DNA from: Chitinophagales bacterium
Lineage (GTDB): Bacteria > Bacteroidota > Bacteroidia > Chitinophagales > Saprospiraceae
Direction: 5' to 3'
DNA: 64,000 bases
Assembly: GCA_017303475.1 (NCBI GenBank)
Contig: JAFLBO010000016.1
Location: 62,001-126,000, forward strand
The notes beneath the pieces were generated by a model. That model ran no database searches and was not told the origin of the DNA. It worked only from the letters and a program-made list of their open reading frames with translations. Positions within the stretch are counted from its first letter, which is position 1; every line of letters begins with the position of its first letter. Both the position numbers and the translations under genes were made by a program. Shown piece by piece: positions 7,963-16,346 of the stretch.

Positions 7963-8036
7963 TTACCCCGAAGGAAATTTCTTAAAGCGGTGTTTGACGT
8001 ATTTTATACCTGATTCCTGCAACAACATACCATTTT

Positions 8037-8070
8037 TTGGTAAGTAGTAAATGTAAGGGCTGTACCTTTG
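8037..8070 (+). promoter_or_regulatory. Bacteroidota-type promoter of the HU/SPOR gene
   Basis: TACCTTTG at 8063-8070 matches the TAnnTTTG -7 element. TTGG at 8037-8040 is 22 bases upstream as a -33 element. The gene starts at 8136, giving a leader of about 60 bases. Confidence 0.5.
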
Positions 8071-8135
8071 CCTCTCATTGAAGGGTTTATCCCATTTTTT
8101 AAACCGGATGATCTTGTTTTTGCCTGTTACATACT

Positions 8136-9188
8136 ATGCAAATTGATATCCCAGCCCACATCGAAAAACTCTTGTATCTGCACGACGCCCTGGTTGTTCC
8201 GGGCTTCGGTGGATTTACAGCTACCAGAACACCGGCTACCACAGATTACGTTGGCGGCACGGTGAACCCGCCATCCAAAACCCTGGTTTTCAGCGAAAAC
8301 CTGACGGTAGACGATGGCCTGCTGACAGCAGACATTGCTGATGCACACGGTATTTCCACTGAAGATGCCGCACGCGCCGTAGAAGAGTTTGTAGAAAAAA
8401 TGCGGGCCTTGCTGGATCAACGGGAAATAGTAACCCTGCCAGGCGTTGGGCGTTTGTACAAAAACTATGTGCAGAAAATTCAGTTCCTGCCCGACGCCAC
8501 CAATTTCAATGCAGCCTCTTACGGCCTGCCTCCTTTGCAGTTTTCGCCCATTACCCGGTCGCGGGAAGTGAGTCCTCCCTCCCCTACCCCGGAGCCGGCA
8601 ACACAAACACCATTACCTCCCGCGCCGCCGATGCCAGAGCCAACCTACGCTCCTGAACGCACAGGCGGACAAGCCGGCTGGGGCACAGCACTGGGCATTA
8701 TCCTGTTGCTGGCAGCACTTGCCGTTGGTATCTGGTACTGGAAATTCCGGGATAAGCCGGCAACAGAAGAAACCGTAACGCCGGAAACCGAGGTAGTGGA
8801 AACCCCTACAGACAATAAATCAACCGACGCTAAAGAAACCGCGCCAAAAGAAGACGAAAAACCAGCCAAAGTCGCAGAAGAAGACCCCGACAAACTGGCC
8901 CAGGAATCCCTGGAAGCCAAGGAAAGGGAAGCGCGGGAAAAAGTCAATGTTGCCCGAAATGGCCGCGAATGTATTCTGGTTATCGCTTCTTTGTCTGATA
9001 AAACCAATGCCGACAAACTCCGGCGTTTGCTGCAGGAAGAGAATTACCAGGAATATTACCAGTTCAACGGCAAGGCGCACGTGGTGGGCATACGTTTCCA
9101 CTACCTCAAAGCTTCAGAAATTGAAGAGAAAAAGTCAGCCCTGAAAGCCCTGACAGGCGTCAATTACATTGCCGTAAAAAAGAAGTAA
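8136..9188 (+). CDS. HU-like (CCDC81-type) and SPOR domain membrane protein
   Basis: A 350-residue protein built of four parts. An N-terminal region (1-~115) resembles the bacterial HU-CCDC81 domain (LVVPGFGGFTATRTP, ITLPGVGRLY-type ending). A proline-rich linker runs to about 175. One membrane helix spans 182-201. An acidic E/T/K-rich linker leads to a C-terminal SPOR-like domain (about 275-350). SPOR domains bind peptidoglycan stripped of side chains at division sites, so this protein could link a cytoplasmic HU-like domain to the septal wall. The domain order is typical of Bacteroidota. Its stop abuts, with no spacing, the stop of the convergent gene at 9189. Confidence 0.8.
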   Translation: MQIDIPAHIEKLLYLHDALVVPGFGGFTATRTPATTDYVGGTVNPPSKTLVFSENLTVDDGLLTADIADAHGISTEDAARAVEEFVEKMRALLDQREIVTLPGVGRLYKNYVQKIQFLPDATNFNAASYGLPPLQFSPITRSREVSPPSPTPEPATQTPLPPAPPMPEPTYAPERTGGQAGWGTALGIILLLAALAVGIWYWKFRDKPATEETVTPETEVVETPTDNKSTDAKETAPKEDEKPAKVAEEDPDKLAQESLEAKEREAREKVNVARNGRECILVIASLSDKTNADKLRRLLQEENYQEYYQFNGKAHVVGIRFHYLKASEIEEKKSALKALTGVNYIAVKKK

Positions 9189-10889
9189 TCAGCGCACCAG
9201 TGTGACATCGCCCTTGGCATGCCATGTTTCGGTATTGCCGAATAGATCAGCATCCCACTCCAGTCGCCAAACGTATACGCCAGACATGGCTTCCTTCCCT
9301 CGGGTATAACCGTCCCAGCGTTGCTCCGGATCATCGGCAGCAAAAACCAGGCTACCCCAGCGATCGTACACCTCCAATCGGAACCGCAACCAGCGACAGG
9401 GCAAAAAGGCCTGCCATTGATCATTGTTGCCATCGTCATTTGGGGTAAAAACGTTAGGTACGTACAGGTTGCAGGCTTTACAGGCGAAAAAGTCCACCTG
9501 CACAGAATCTTCAAACAGACAATTTTCCGTTTGTCCAATCAGCGTGTACACCCCTGGCTCCGAAACGGGCAGAACATCCTGCTGACTGCCATTACTCCAG
9601 GTCCATTCCAGTAGGGCATTTGGTCGTACCAGATAAAGCACGTCATCAAAACAAATGGTAGTATCCGGCCTGAGCACCGGCGGTATTTCAATACCTACCG
9701 ATACAAAAGAAGTATCGCCCGGGCATTCAGAAGTAGGCGGGAAAATGTAAGCATAGGTACCTGCGGCAAGCTTGGATGGATCAAAAAAGCCGGGTATTGT
9801 AGACGGCTCAGGGAACCAAATTCCGCCTGGATCAGGATTCCCCTTCAATACACTGAACAGACTGAATGGCGAAGTATTGGTGCAAACAGTAGTATCGCCA
9901 GGCAAACCTGCACTTGGCGGCGTGTAAATGGGCAAAAAAGCGCGTTGAGTACCCGCCAGGCCACAGCCCGCATACACCTGAAATTCCACCCTCCTAACCC
10001 CTTGAAGCGGGTGCACAGCAGCATCCAGGTATTGTAATTGCTTCATGACGGCCAGAAAATCTACTGGTCCGCCATTGCCCGGATTGATCAATGTAATATG
10101 ATGCGCATCGTACACCACCACTTGTATAGGTGGCGGGATGGCAGGTAGTGAGATTTGATCCATCGCTGTACCGTTCAACAAGAGGATTTGAATGGAATCA
10201 ATGGGGCCTTCTGCGGTAAGCAGAGGATCGTTACCCACAACGGTTACAGAAGGAGTGCAGGAGGTATCCGCCCGGTAATCGCCGTTGGTGAGCCCCGAAC
10301 TGTTATCGGCATCCAGGTCAAAAGCGAAGTTACTTTCCAGGATTACGTTATCCAGGCCGCCATGGTCTACGGCGAAATGGTGAAACTCGCCACGAATGCG
10401 CAGACTGGTGATATTGGCCAACACCTGCTTAAACTGCGCTTGTGTTGGCACCAATCCGTTGGTAGTGCCTACGCGCCAGCCGGCGTCTTCGCGCAGAAAA
10501 AGGTCGTAATGCGTCCAAGCGGGAAAAGGTAAAATGGGGTGATCAAACACCAGCGTAATGCCACCGCCAATGAGCTCTACATCTGCAAAAGTATTGGGAT
10601 TGGAATGGTCGTCGGCAAACTGATCATAGCGCAGGAATTTACCATAGGCGTCGCATTTGGGTCCGCGGAATTTTGCGGGGGCCACAAAGTACCAGGTACC
10701 TCCGGTGGAGCCGTCGGTCATTTCAATCATTCCGCCGGGATTTCCGCCAATGGAATTCCACATGGCATTGGTACTCACGGGGTCGCCATCGCAGCGCCAG
10801 CCTTCGTTACCGGTATCGAAAGTAGAGATTTGGGCGGCTGAAATGCCAGGTAATAGAAGTAATAAGGCAAGTTGAAATACAGGGCGCAT
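9189..10889 (-). CDS. secreted T9SS type B (CHU_C) sorting-domain protein
   Basis: The first 54 residues of the open frame look non-coding, while the ATG at 10889 opens a signal peptide (MRPVFQLALLLLLPGISAAQ), so a 566-residue product is chosen. The N-terminal half resembles a laminin-G-like or carbohydrate-binding region (TGGTWYFVAPAKF...). The middle has Ig-like cysteine-containing segments. The last ~90 residues are a gliding-motility-associated C-terminal domain (YVPNVFTPNDDGNNDQW, FRLEVYDRWGSLVF, SGVYVWRLEW, KGDVTLVR). Such domains direct export by the type IX system and surface attachment. The substrate is not evident. It abuts the convergent HU/SPOR gene stop to stop. Confidence 0.8.
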   Translation of the reverse strand: MRPVFQLALLLLLPGISAAQISTFDTGNEGWRCDGDPVSTNAMWNSIGGNPGGMIEMTDGSTGGTWYFVAPAKFRGPKCDAYGKFLRYDQFADDHSNPNTFADVELIGGGITLVFDHPILPFPAWTHYDLFLREDAGWRVGTTNGLVPTQAQFKQVLANITSLRIRGEFHHFAVDHGGLDNVILESNFAFDLDADNSSGLTNGDYRADTSCTPSVTVVGNDPLLTAEGPIDSIQILLLNGTAMDQISLPAIPPPIQVVVYDAHHITLINPGNGGPVDFLAVMKQLQYLDAAVHPLQGVRRVEFQVYAGCGLAGTQRAFLPIYTPPSAGLPGDTTVCTNTSPFSLFSVLKGNPDPGGIWFPEPSTIPGFFDPSKLAAGTYAYIFPPTSECPGDTSFVSVGIEIPPVLRPDTTICFDDVLYLVRPNALLEWTWSNGSQQDVLPVSEPGVYTLIGQTENCLFEDSVQVDFFACKACNLYVPNVFTPNDDGNNDQWQAFLPCRWLRFRLEVYDRWGSLVFAADDPEQRWDGYTRGKEAMSGVYVWRLEWDADLFGNTETWHAKGDVTLVR

Positions 10890-11084
10890 GCAGCAAGATG
10901 GTTTTTGCTGCAAATTAGGTGTGTAAGTAATTCGGGGTGCGGACAAATGCGAAAATTTGTCAAAAATGGCGAAAAGGCGATGCAGGGATATTGCACCGCC
11001 TTTGCCGGCTAATGAATACGTGTAAGGAAGCACCGGAAAAACTATGATCATCCGATCACTTCCAACTTCATGGTTCTGTGGGAT

Positions 11085-11516
11085 CTATAGTGGTGTAATG
11101 GTGCAGTTGTCTTCAATACGGAAACGACGGCATTCGCCCGCATCAAGTGGAATTGGACCTGGGCCTCCGTTACCTGCATTGAGATTAAGCGCAGTTTTAA
11201 CATCCGTGGTGATCGAAATTTCAATTGGGGTATTCAAAGTTAGGTTAATCAATCCGCCTGGGAAAACGGCTACACCGGTCCCTTTTGGATTGCCCGGACC
11301 GCACTGTTGACATTGCTGGAGGTTCAGGTTGGTACCACAAACTGTCAAGGTAGCAGCAGCATTGACCGGGTTGTTAATCAGGGTGCAAACGCCGCGATCG
11401 GCTGCAGGTCCGTCTGGCACTACCTGTGCCAGATCTGTTTGAACATCTGCTTTGGTGCAAAAGGCAAAAATGAGGGCGGCAACTACCACCGGGATGGCAA
11501 ACAAAAGCTTTTTCAT
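11085..11516 (-). CDS. small putative lipoprotein of unknown function
   Basis: A 143-residue protein with a lipoprotein signal (MKKLLFAIPVVVAALIFAFC, lipobox-like FAFC, modified Cys at about 20). The mature part contains five cysteines, mostly around NLQQCQQCGPGNPKG, and a beta-rich NLTLNTPIEISI stretch. I do not recognise a family. It resembles in style the lipoprotein at 14582 (Cys-rich, short, ending in a Cys-containing segment), and both belong to a run of exported proteins between two paralogous helical proteins. A candidate promoter lies at 11589-11620. Confidence 0.7.
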   Translation of the reverse strand: MKKLLFAIPVVVAALIFAFCTKADVQTDLAQVVPDGPAADRGVCTLINNPVNAAATLTVCGTNLNLQQCQQCGPGNPKGTGVAVFPGGLINLTLNTPIEISITTDVKTALNLNAGNGGPGPIPLDAGECRRFRIEDNCTITPL

Positions 11517-11588
11517 GTGAAAAGTGTTTGAAGGTAAAAGATTGATGGTTTCGGGTTTCTGAATGCCGGCTATTCAGAAAGGATGCTG

Positions 11589-11620
11589 CAAAAGTGGGGG
11601 CAAGCAAAAGGGGGGAACAA
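11589..11620 (-). promoter_or_regulatory. possible promoter of the small lipoprotein gene
   Basis: On the minus strand CACTTTTG (11589-11596) is one base from the TAnnTTTG -7 element, with TTG (11618-11620) 21 bases upstream. The gene start at 11516 is about 73 bases downstream. Confidence 0.35.
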
Positions 11621-11682
11621 GGACACTTTGAAGAAGCAGTTCTTGGCATTGAAATTACTTTTCGAGTAAAAACAATAAAAAA

Positions 11683-11718
11683 TGGCCCATTTTAGTGCTG
11701 ATTGCACTAAAATGGGCC
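11683..11718 (-). terminator. terminator of the 470-aa helical protein gene
   Basis: GGCCCATTTTAGTGC and GCACTAAAATGGGCC form a perfect 15-base stem with a 6-base loop. On the minus strand it is followed by a T-rich run (the plus strand has AACAATAAAAAAT before it). It lies 38 bases past the stop at 11756, which fits intrinsic termination. Confidence 0.75.
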
Positions 11719-11755
11719 GCACAAAACTGGACACTTCCAGAGGTCTGTTCCGGAT

Positions 11756-13168
11756 TTAACCTAATTCCCGGGCTTTTTCCAGCAACCAGGAGCGTTCGGC
11801 GATGAATTTTTTTTCTTCAATCCGCTTAATAAGGCGTGCAGATCGGGCTTTGTCTTTTGGAGGAGATTGGGCTAGCTGGTGGAGGATTTTTAGGAAGTTT
11901 AGATACAACTCCCTAACGTTATCTGAGGCTACTTTGGGCGCAGTTCTCTCGATATATTTCCGGTAAGCATCAATTTTATAGATCAGCAAATCTGACTGAA
12001 GCTCATAATAAATCTTCAATTCCAGCCTTTTGGCAATTTGATAATAATGAGAGTTGGACGGCGCTTCAGGGACATAATTGGAAGCTGCTTCAAATGCCCG
12101 CTCTGAAAAAAAACACTGAGCCATATTTAACTTATAAAAAAATTGGTCAGCATCTCCCCCAACTAATCTATTTCGAAATGACTCCGTAAACTCTTTTGCC
12201 CAACTTATCTCATTGGCTCTGGTTGCAATCTGTACAATATTTACATACGCATTTGGAGAAATCTCATCATTTATAAAAAAATACCCCCTTTTAAGATTAT
12301 CCAAATGAATTTTATGCTGAATTGGGACAAATTCAAGGTGGCCTGCGTTAATCAGCAAGGTACATGAGTTGCGCAAAAATGCATAAGCATGATCCAGGCT
12401 CTCTTCTGACAATTGGGTTTCATGCTGGATTAAAAAGTCCATCAAAGCCAAAGCGTCTTTTTCATTTGGCGTCTCTGCCTGAAGCATTTGGGTTATTTTA
12501 ACATTCACTGCTAACTGGATACTTGTATTCTCTAATGACCTAAGTCGATCTAAGGAAAAATTGAAGTCAGCGAGCTTAGCAACTTTTTGTTGCAGGAAAA
12601 ATCGATTCGCTAAAGCTGTGCGTAAATTCAGAAAATATAAGTCCAAATCCTGGATTAACTGTGGCACACCTAAATCCCCCTTTACGCGATTGTAGGTACT
12701 TTCCCACTTATGTTCTTCTTCAGAGTAAAGAAAAATTAATTGGTATTTTTCTAAGGATTCCTGTTGTTCGGCTTCTCTAATCGATTTAAGTTTGGACAAG
12801 GTTTGTTTTGCACGGTCAAAAAGCCCCCGTTCCCTCTGCCATTTTGCCCAATGTATCTGGTGCAAAATTTCATTTTCTTCAGAAACATACATTCTTTGAA
12901 GAAGGTAGGTTCTTAAATGCTTGTTTAGTTCAGACATCAATTTTTCCAACTTCCCATGTACCTGATCTTCCGTTCCGTATAAGGCCAAATAAACGTTTTG
13001 TTTTGACAACAATTCAGGCTCAAAAGTCGGTTCGACATTAAGCACTTGTTCAAAAAGTTTGACTAACAGGTGGTTATCCGCTGAATACGCCTTTAAAAAC
13101 TGAAGAAAACCCTGCCTCTCTGAAGAGGTCATTACTTTAATTACGTCCAACAAATATGAATTTACCAT
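11756..13168 (-). CDS. helical repeat protein, paralogue of 17714-19165
   Basis: A 470-residue, mostly alpha-helical protein with no signal peptide and no recognised family. The start at 13168 (MVNSYLLDVIKVMTSSERQGF) is preferred over the longer frame from 13192 because it aligns with the start of the paralogue at 17714 (MLNRKLLEVLKLFKPQEHAQF). Both proteins have similar length, helix-rich TPR-like texture and a closing ERxWLLEK motif (ERSWLLEKARELG here). The coding sequence is AT-richer than its neighbours. A cytoplasmic scaffold is possible but unproven. It is transcribed divergently from the T9SS protein at 13262 and ends at a strong hairpin. Confidence 0.7.
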   Translation of the reverse strand: MVNSYLLDVIKVMTSSERQGFLQFLKAYSADNHLLVKLFEQVLNVEPTFEPELLSKQNVYLALYGTEDQVHGKLEKLMSELNKHLRTYLLQRMYVSEENEILHQIHWAKWQRERGLFDRAKQTLSKLKSIREAEQQESLEKYQLIFLYSEEEHKWESTYNRVKGDLGVPQLIQDLDLYFLNLRTALANRFFLQQKVAKLADFNFSLDRLRSLENTSIQLAVNVKITQMLQAETPNEKDALALMDFLIQHETQLSEESLDHAYAFLRNSCTLLINAGHLEFVPIQHKIHLDNLKRGYFFINDEISPNAYVNIVQIATRANEISWAKEFTESFRNRLVGGDADQFFYKLNMAQCFFSERAFEAASNYVPEAPSNSHYYQIAKRLELKIYYELQSDLLIYKIDAYRKYIERTAPKVASDNVRELYLNFLKILHQLAQSPPKDKARSARLIKRIEEKKFIAERSWLLEKARELG

Positions 13169-13223
13169 GGGCTCCAAAGAATGACGTGGCAAAAGTGTCC
13201 ATTTTTCTTAGATTGACGAACTC

Positions 13224-13231
13224 TACTTTTG
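13224..13231 (+). promoter_or_regulatory. -7 element upstream of the T9SS type A protein
   Basis: TACTTTTG fits TAnnTTTG and lies 30 bases before the ATG at 13262. No good -33 TTG at the right spacing is seen. The divergent gene's near-match CACTTTTG lies at about 13190 on the other strand, so the 93-base gap probably holds both promoters. Confidence 0.4.
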
Positions 13232-13261
13232 TCCTGATTTTCTAAATAAACACATTTCAGT

Positions 13262-14359
13262 ATGAAACTCAGACATTCTCTTTTTTTCTTCATCTTTACA
13301 TGTTATTCCTTCTGGGCAAGCGCTTCAGAAGCAGCCTTTTCACCTGAGAAAGTGGAAAACGATACTTGCACACTGAGTGCACCATTCAATTTTCATGTCA
13401 AAGGTATAGGACCTGATTGGGCTCTTTTTGCATGGCAGGTAGCCAGTCCTAACATCCAGCATCGAATAAGGCTATATCGCGCAAGTGACACCCTTCTCCT
13501 CAGTACGACCATAGTGCCATCAGGTGTTGGCGAAGTTAACATTCCAATTCCACCAATGACCGATGTTTTCGCAGTTGCAAATGCCATCTGTACAAATGGC
13601 ATTCACAGCGAAAACATCTCATCGACGTTTCCTATCCATGGAATTATCCTCGACCTTATTGTAATTGGTTATCAAGGATCAAGTAATGCTCCTAATTGTT
13701 CATTTATGATGAATGGCGGAAGTGGATGCCCTTTTGGCAACTCTGGGAAGTTCACTTTCAGAGTAACATTGAGTGGTAAGAAATCCAAACAATTTGAAAT
13801 TGAACGCGTTTCTCCCGATGAGGAATTATATCATATTACTCAAGAGCCTGGGAATAATTTATTCAATTTTTATTGTGGGAATGGTACCCCTACTGGATGT
13901 CCTAATCCATGGATTACCATTAAGTACCTACTAAATGGAGTAGAAGTACCAGCAGCAAATTTAACCGTAAATGATTTAACACAAACTAATCCAACCCTAA
14001 CGGGAATTACTTTTATGATCGGAAATGAACCTGTTGTTATCCAAAGACTCACACCTTTTGGTTTGGATAAACCTGATTATTCCTCCTCCCGTGCCTTGGA
14101 GTCGCCTGATAACATTAGCACTCTTTCACCCAATCCATTCAGCAACGAATTAACCATCTCATTCGAACAAACACTCGAAACCCCTCAAACCATCCAACTC
14201 TTCTCCTCCGAAGGCCGCCTGACCCTTCAGGAAACCATCCCCGCCAACCAATCTTCCCATACCCTCTCCACAGCCCACCTTGCCCCAGGATTCTACTTCC
14301 TGCGCATCGAGGCTGATGGCAATGTGCAAACCTTCAAGGTGATCAAATCCGCACAATAA
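13262..14359 (+). CDS. secreted protein with T9SS type A (Por) sorting tail
   Basis: A 365-residue protein with a signal peptide (MKLRHSLFFFIFTCYSFWASA). A short fibronectin-like region follows (about 45-125), then a Cys-bearing middle part (PNCSFMMNGGSGCPFGNSG) of unknown type. The last ~75 residues are a Por secretion-system tail: LSPNPFSNELTISFE, IQLFSSEGRLTLQE, LAPGFYFLRIEADG and a final FKVIKSAQ. The tail marks it for type IX export and cleavage or anchoring. The ligand or enzyme activity is unknown. The gene body is AT-rich while the tail is GC-rich, suggesting domain-level mosaicism. Confidence 0.8.
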   Translation: MKLRHSLFFFIFTCYSFWASASEAAFSPEKVENDTCTLSAPFNFHVKGIGPDWALFAWQVASPNIQHRIRLYRASDTLLLSTTIVPSGVGEVNIPIPPMTDVFAVANAICTNGIHSENISSTFPIHGIILDLIVIGYQGSSNAPNCSFMMNGGSGCPFGNSGKFTFRVTLSGKKSKQFEIERVSPDEELYHITQEPGNNLFNFYCGNGTPTGCPNPWITIKYLLNGVEVPAANLTVNDLTQTNPTLTGITFMIGNEPVVIQRLTPFGLDKPDYSSSRALESPDNISTLSPNPFSNELTISFEQTLETPQTIQLFSSEGRLTLQETIPANQSSHTLSTAHLAPGFYFLRIEADGNVQTFKVIKSAQ

Positions 14360-14390
14360 CTACTGTACAACAAAAACCAACCTGTAAACC

Positions 14391-14425
14391 CGGGCCGCTC
14401 TCCTGATGAAGAGGGCGGCTTTCTC
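14391..14425 (+). terminator. terminator after the T9SS type A gene
   Basis: GGGCCGCTCT and AGAGGGCGGC form a stem around CCTGATGA, followed by TTTCTCATTT. It is 32 bases past the stop at 14359. Confidence 0.6.
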
Positions 14426-14472
14426 ATTTGGAATCGCCCGATCAATAACTCTGAAATATGTGCTGATCCAAC

Positions 14473-14525
14473 AAAAAAGCCTCGCAAATCTGAAACCTTA
14501 CGGCTCAGATTCACAAGGCTCTTTT
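14473..14525 (-). terminator. terminator of the Cys-rich lipoprotein gene
   Basis: AAAAAAGCCT with AAATCTGA pairs with TCAGATT and AGGCTCTTTT, giving a stem with small bulges and a U-run on the minus strand. It lies about 57 bases past the minus-strand stop at 14582. With the hairpin at 14391 it separates two convergent genes. Confidence 0.6.
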
Positions 14526-14581
14526 GAACACTCGTTTCCAAACGAACATTAATAATCACCTGGCATCAAGGCATATCCTTA

Positions 14582-15073
14582 CTAACCTTTACAGGGCGCC
14601 TCCGAACAAAGTGTGGTCGTTCCTTTGCAATCATTGCTAAAGATTACAGAACCTCCGGCTGGAATCCAGGTCGGGGTAGATGGTGTACCGCCATTGCAGA
14701 TGAAATATATCTGAATAGGCAGGAAACCATTGTTTGTAATCCGGAACGGACTGCCACTGTAAATACAAAACAAGGGGTCTTTCCCAACCGGGAAGGTTTT
14801 AGCATAACCAGTTGCCTGACCGCAAGAGGTAGTGCAAAAACGATCGCAGTAATTAACGCCATCGCCTGGCTGAAGTCCGCAAATGGTCAATCCGCCAAAG
14901 TAGGTGGAAGAAACCACCAGACTACAGCAGCAGCTTTCACCATCACGCTGCACCACCGCGATTACGTTTGGATCCTGAGCTGATTCTTCCTGAACCGCAG
15001 GAACATCGGTGGTTTTGTAACAACCGGAAGCAAGGGCTACCAGGATGGCAAAGAAGAAGATCGTCTGTTTCAT
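14582..15073 (-). CDS. Cys-rich putative lipoprotein
   Basis: A 163-residue protein with a lipoprotein signal MKQTIFFFAILVALASGC (lipobox ASGC, Cys 18). The mature part has many cysteines (a CCC triplet near residue 49, then spaced Cys in NYCDRFCTTSC, LFCIYSG, YFICNGG and TLCSEAPC), suggesting several disulfides in the periplasm or on the surface. No family is recognised. It is followed on the same strand by a hairpin terminator and preceded by another lipoprotein gene 73 bases upstream, so the two may be co-transcribed. Confidence 0.7.
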   Translation of the reverse strand: MKQTIFFFAILVALASGCYKTTDVPAVQEESAQDPNVIAVVQRDGESCCCSLVVSSTYFGGLTICGLQPGDGVNYCDRFCTTSCGQATGYAKTFPVGKDPLFCIYSGSPFRITNNGFLPIQIYFICNGGTPSTPTWIPAGGSVIFSNDCKGTTTLCSEAPCKG

Positions 15074-15146
15074 AATTGAGTCATTTGAAAAGATGAAAAA
15101 GGGCGTTCCCTGGCCTTGGAGCTTACTTTTTCTTCAGACAGACAGT

Positions 15147-16046
15147 TTACTGAACATCTGAAGAAAGGTCTTCGAAATTGATGCCGTTGCCTCCCCAGAA
15201 GCCGCTGCCACTCGGGTTTGGCAGTGGATTTGCCCAGCCAAAGGAGTTCAAGCCTGAACCGTTGTTGCGGTTGATCAGCATGGCATTCAGGTCAATGTCA
15301 AAGCCAATAGCACAGTGTCCTGCTGCCAGGTTTGCGGCAGGGTTAACCACTGCCAGGAAATTGGCAGCACCGGCGCCGGCGCCAACACTGTACACTTGAG
15401 CGTTGCCATTAAACTGCTGAGTACCTGCAATCACGATACGGTCGCCACCATTGTCGCGAACCATGGAAAGTCCTTTGGCAGTGTAGTTGCCCATACCGGT
15501 AATTGGTCCAACATTGGTGTAAGTACCCCAGTTGTTGTTGTTATCGGTAATCGTAATCAGGCGGTTGGTGTTGCTGGCCAAACCATATACGGTATTATCC
15601 GTTGGGCTGTAGTCAATATCAGATACTGCACCGATGTTTGGATCGCCATGCGAAATGATACCAGCCTGGCCGGTTTGTGGGTTCACTTTTACCAACAGGT
15701 AGCTGTAAGCATCTACCGGGTGAAACCCTGTGGTTACCCATACCTGACCATTGTAGGTACAAACGCCTTTGAGATCATTCAGGAACACCTGATTGTTGTT
15801 AGCGTCCAACAGATACACTTGTACGGAGTTGATTACCTGGCCGTTTGCGGCGTCCATGGTGTGGAGCAGGCTTCCGTTGTTTTTGGTGAACAAGCTCACA
15901 CCGTAAATAAGTGGAGCGCGTTCGCCGGCTGTTTGGTCTGAATTTACCGGATTAGCTACCTGTTGCAAATTCTCTTTCTGGCAAGCGGTGAACAAAGCGA
16001 TGGAAGCAGAAACTGCCAGGAGCAGCAAAAAAGAAAAGCGTTTCAT
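15147..16046 (-). CDS. putative lipoprotein, beta-propeller-like
   Basis: A 299-residue protein with a lipoprotein signal MKRFSFLLLLAVSASIALFTAC (Cys 22). The mature part is rich in short beta-strand and turn motifs such as TDNTVYGLASNTNRLITITD, with repeated segments that read like a beta-propeller (GVCTYNGQVWVTTG, VSDIDYSPTDNTVYG). It ends abruptly at LSSDVQ. No enzyme motif is seen. A surface-sensing or binding role is only a guess. Candidate promoter at 16152-16183; next gene downstream on the strand is the Cys-rich lipoprotein. Confidence 0.7.
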   Translation of the reverse strand: MKRFSFLLLLAVSASIALFTACQKENLQQVANPVNSDQTAGERAPLIYGVSLFTKNNGSLLHTMDAANGQVINSVQVYLLDANNNQVFLNDLKGVCTYNGQVWVTTGFHPVDAYSYLLVKVNPQTGQAGIISHGDPNIGAVSDIDYSPTDNTVYGLASNTNRLITITDNNNNWGTYTNVGPITGMGNYTAKGLSMVRDNGGDRIVIAGTQQFNGNAQVYSVGAGAGAANFLAVVNPAANLAAGHCAIGFDIDLNAMLINRNNGSGLNSFGWANPLPNPSGSGFWGGNGINFEDLSSDVQ

Positions 16047-16151
16047 GGATGAAAAGTTTTTGTGTTAATGTGTTTAAAAGAAAAGAAAGTAGTGTTTGTG
16101 TTTCCTTTGAATGAAGTGGAGGTTTGTGGGTTGATTGCGCAATCGATGATG

Positions 16152-16183
16152 CAAAGATGGGGGTGGCATTATCCGGTAAACAA
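16152..16183 (-). promoter_or_regulatory. possible promoter of the propeller-like lipoprotein gene
   Basis: On the minus strand CATCTTTG (16152-16159) differs by one base from TAnnTTTG, with TTG (16181-16183) 21 bases upstream. The gene starts at 16046. Confidence 0.35.
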
Positions 16184-16276
16184 CTACGCTTTTTTCCGAA
16201 TTTCCACAGCGACTTTTCAAGAGTCAAAAGATTGCAAAATATTAAATATCAATCTGTTACACATAAAAAATTCAAT

Positions 16277-16317
16277 AAAAAAGCCCTCACGCCAAACGGC
16301 ATGAGGGCTGTGTTTTC
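16277..16317 (-). terminator. terminator of the fibronectin/T9SS gene
   Basis: AGCCCTCA and TGAGGGCT form a stem (extended by CG/GC pairs) with an A-tract on the left that becomes a U-run on the minus strand. It lies 30 bases past the stop at 16347. Confidence 0.75.
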
Positions 16318-16346
16318 GTAGCTGCTTTTCAGGTTATACAGGGAGC

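Noticed and set aside
10890..11051. 54-residue extension of the T9SS type B protein at 9189
   Set aside because: A signal peptide starts at 10889; residues before it have no protein-like pattern.
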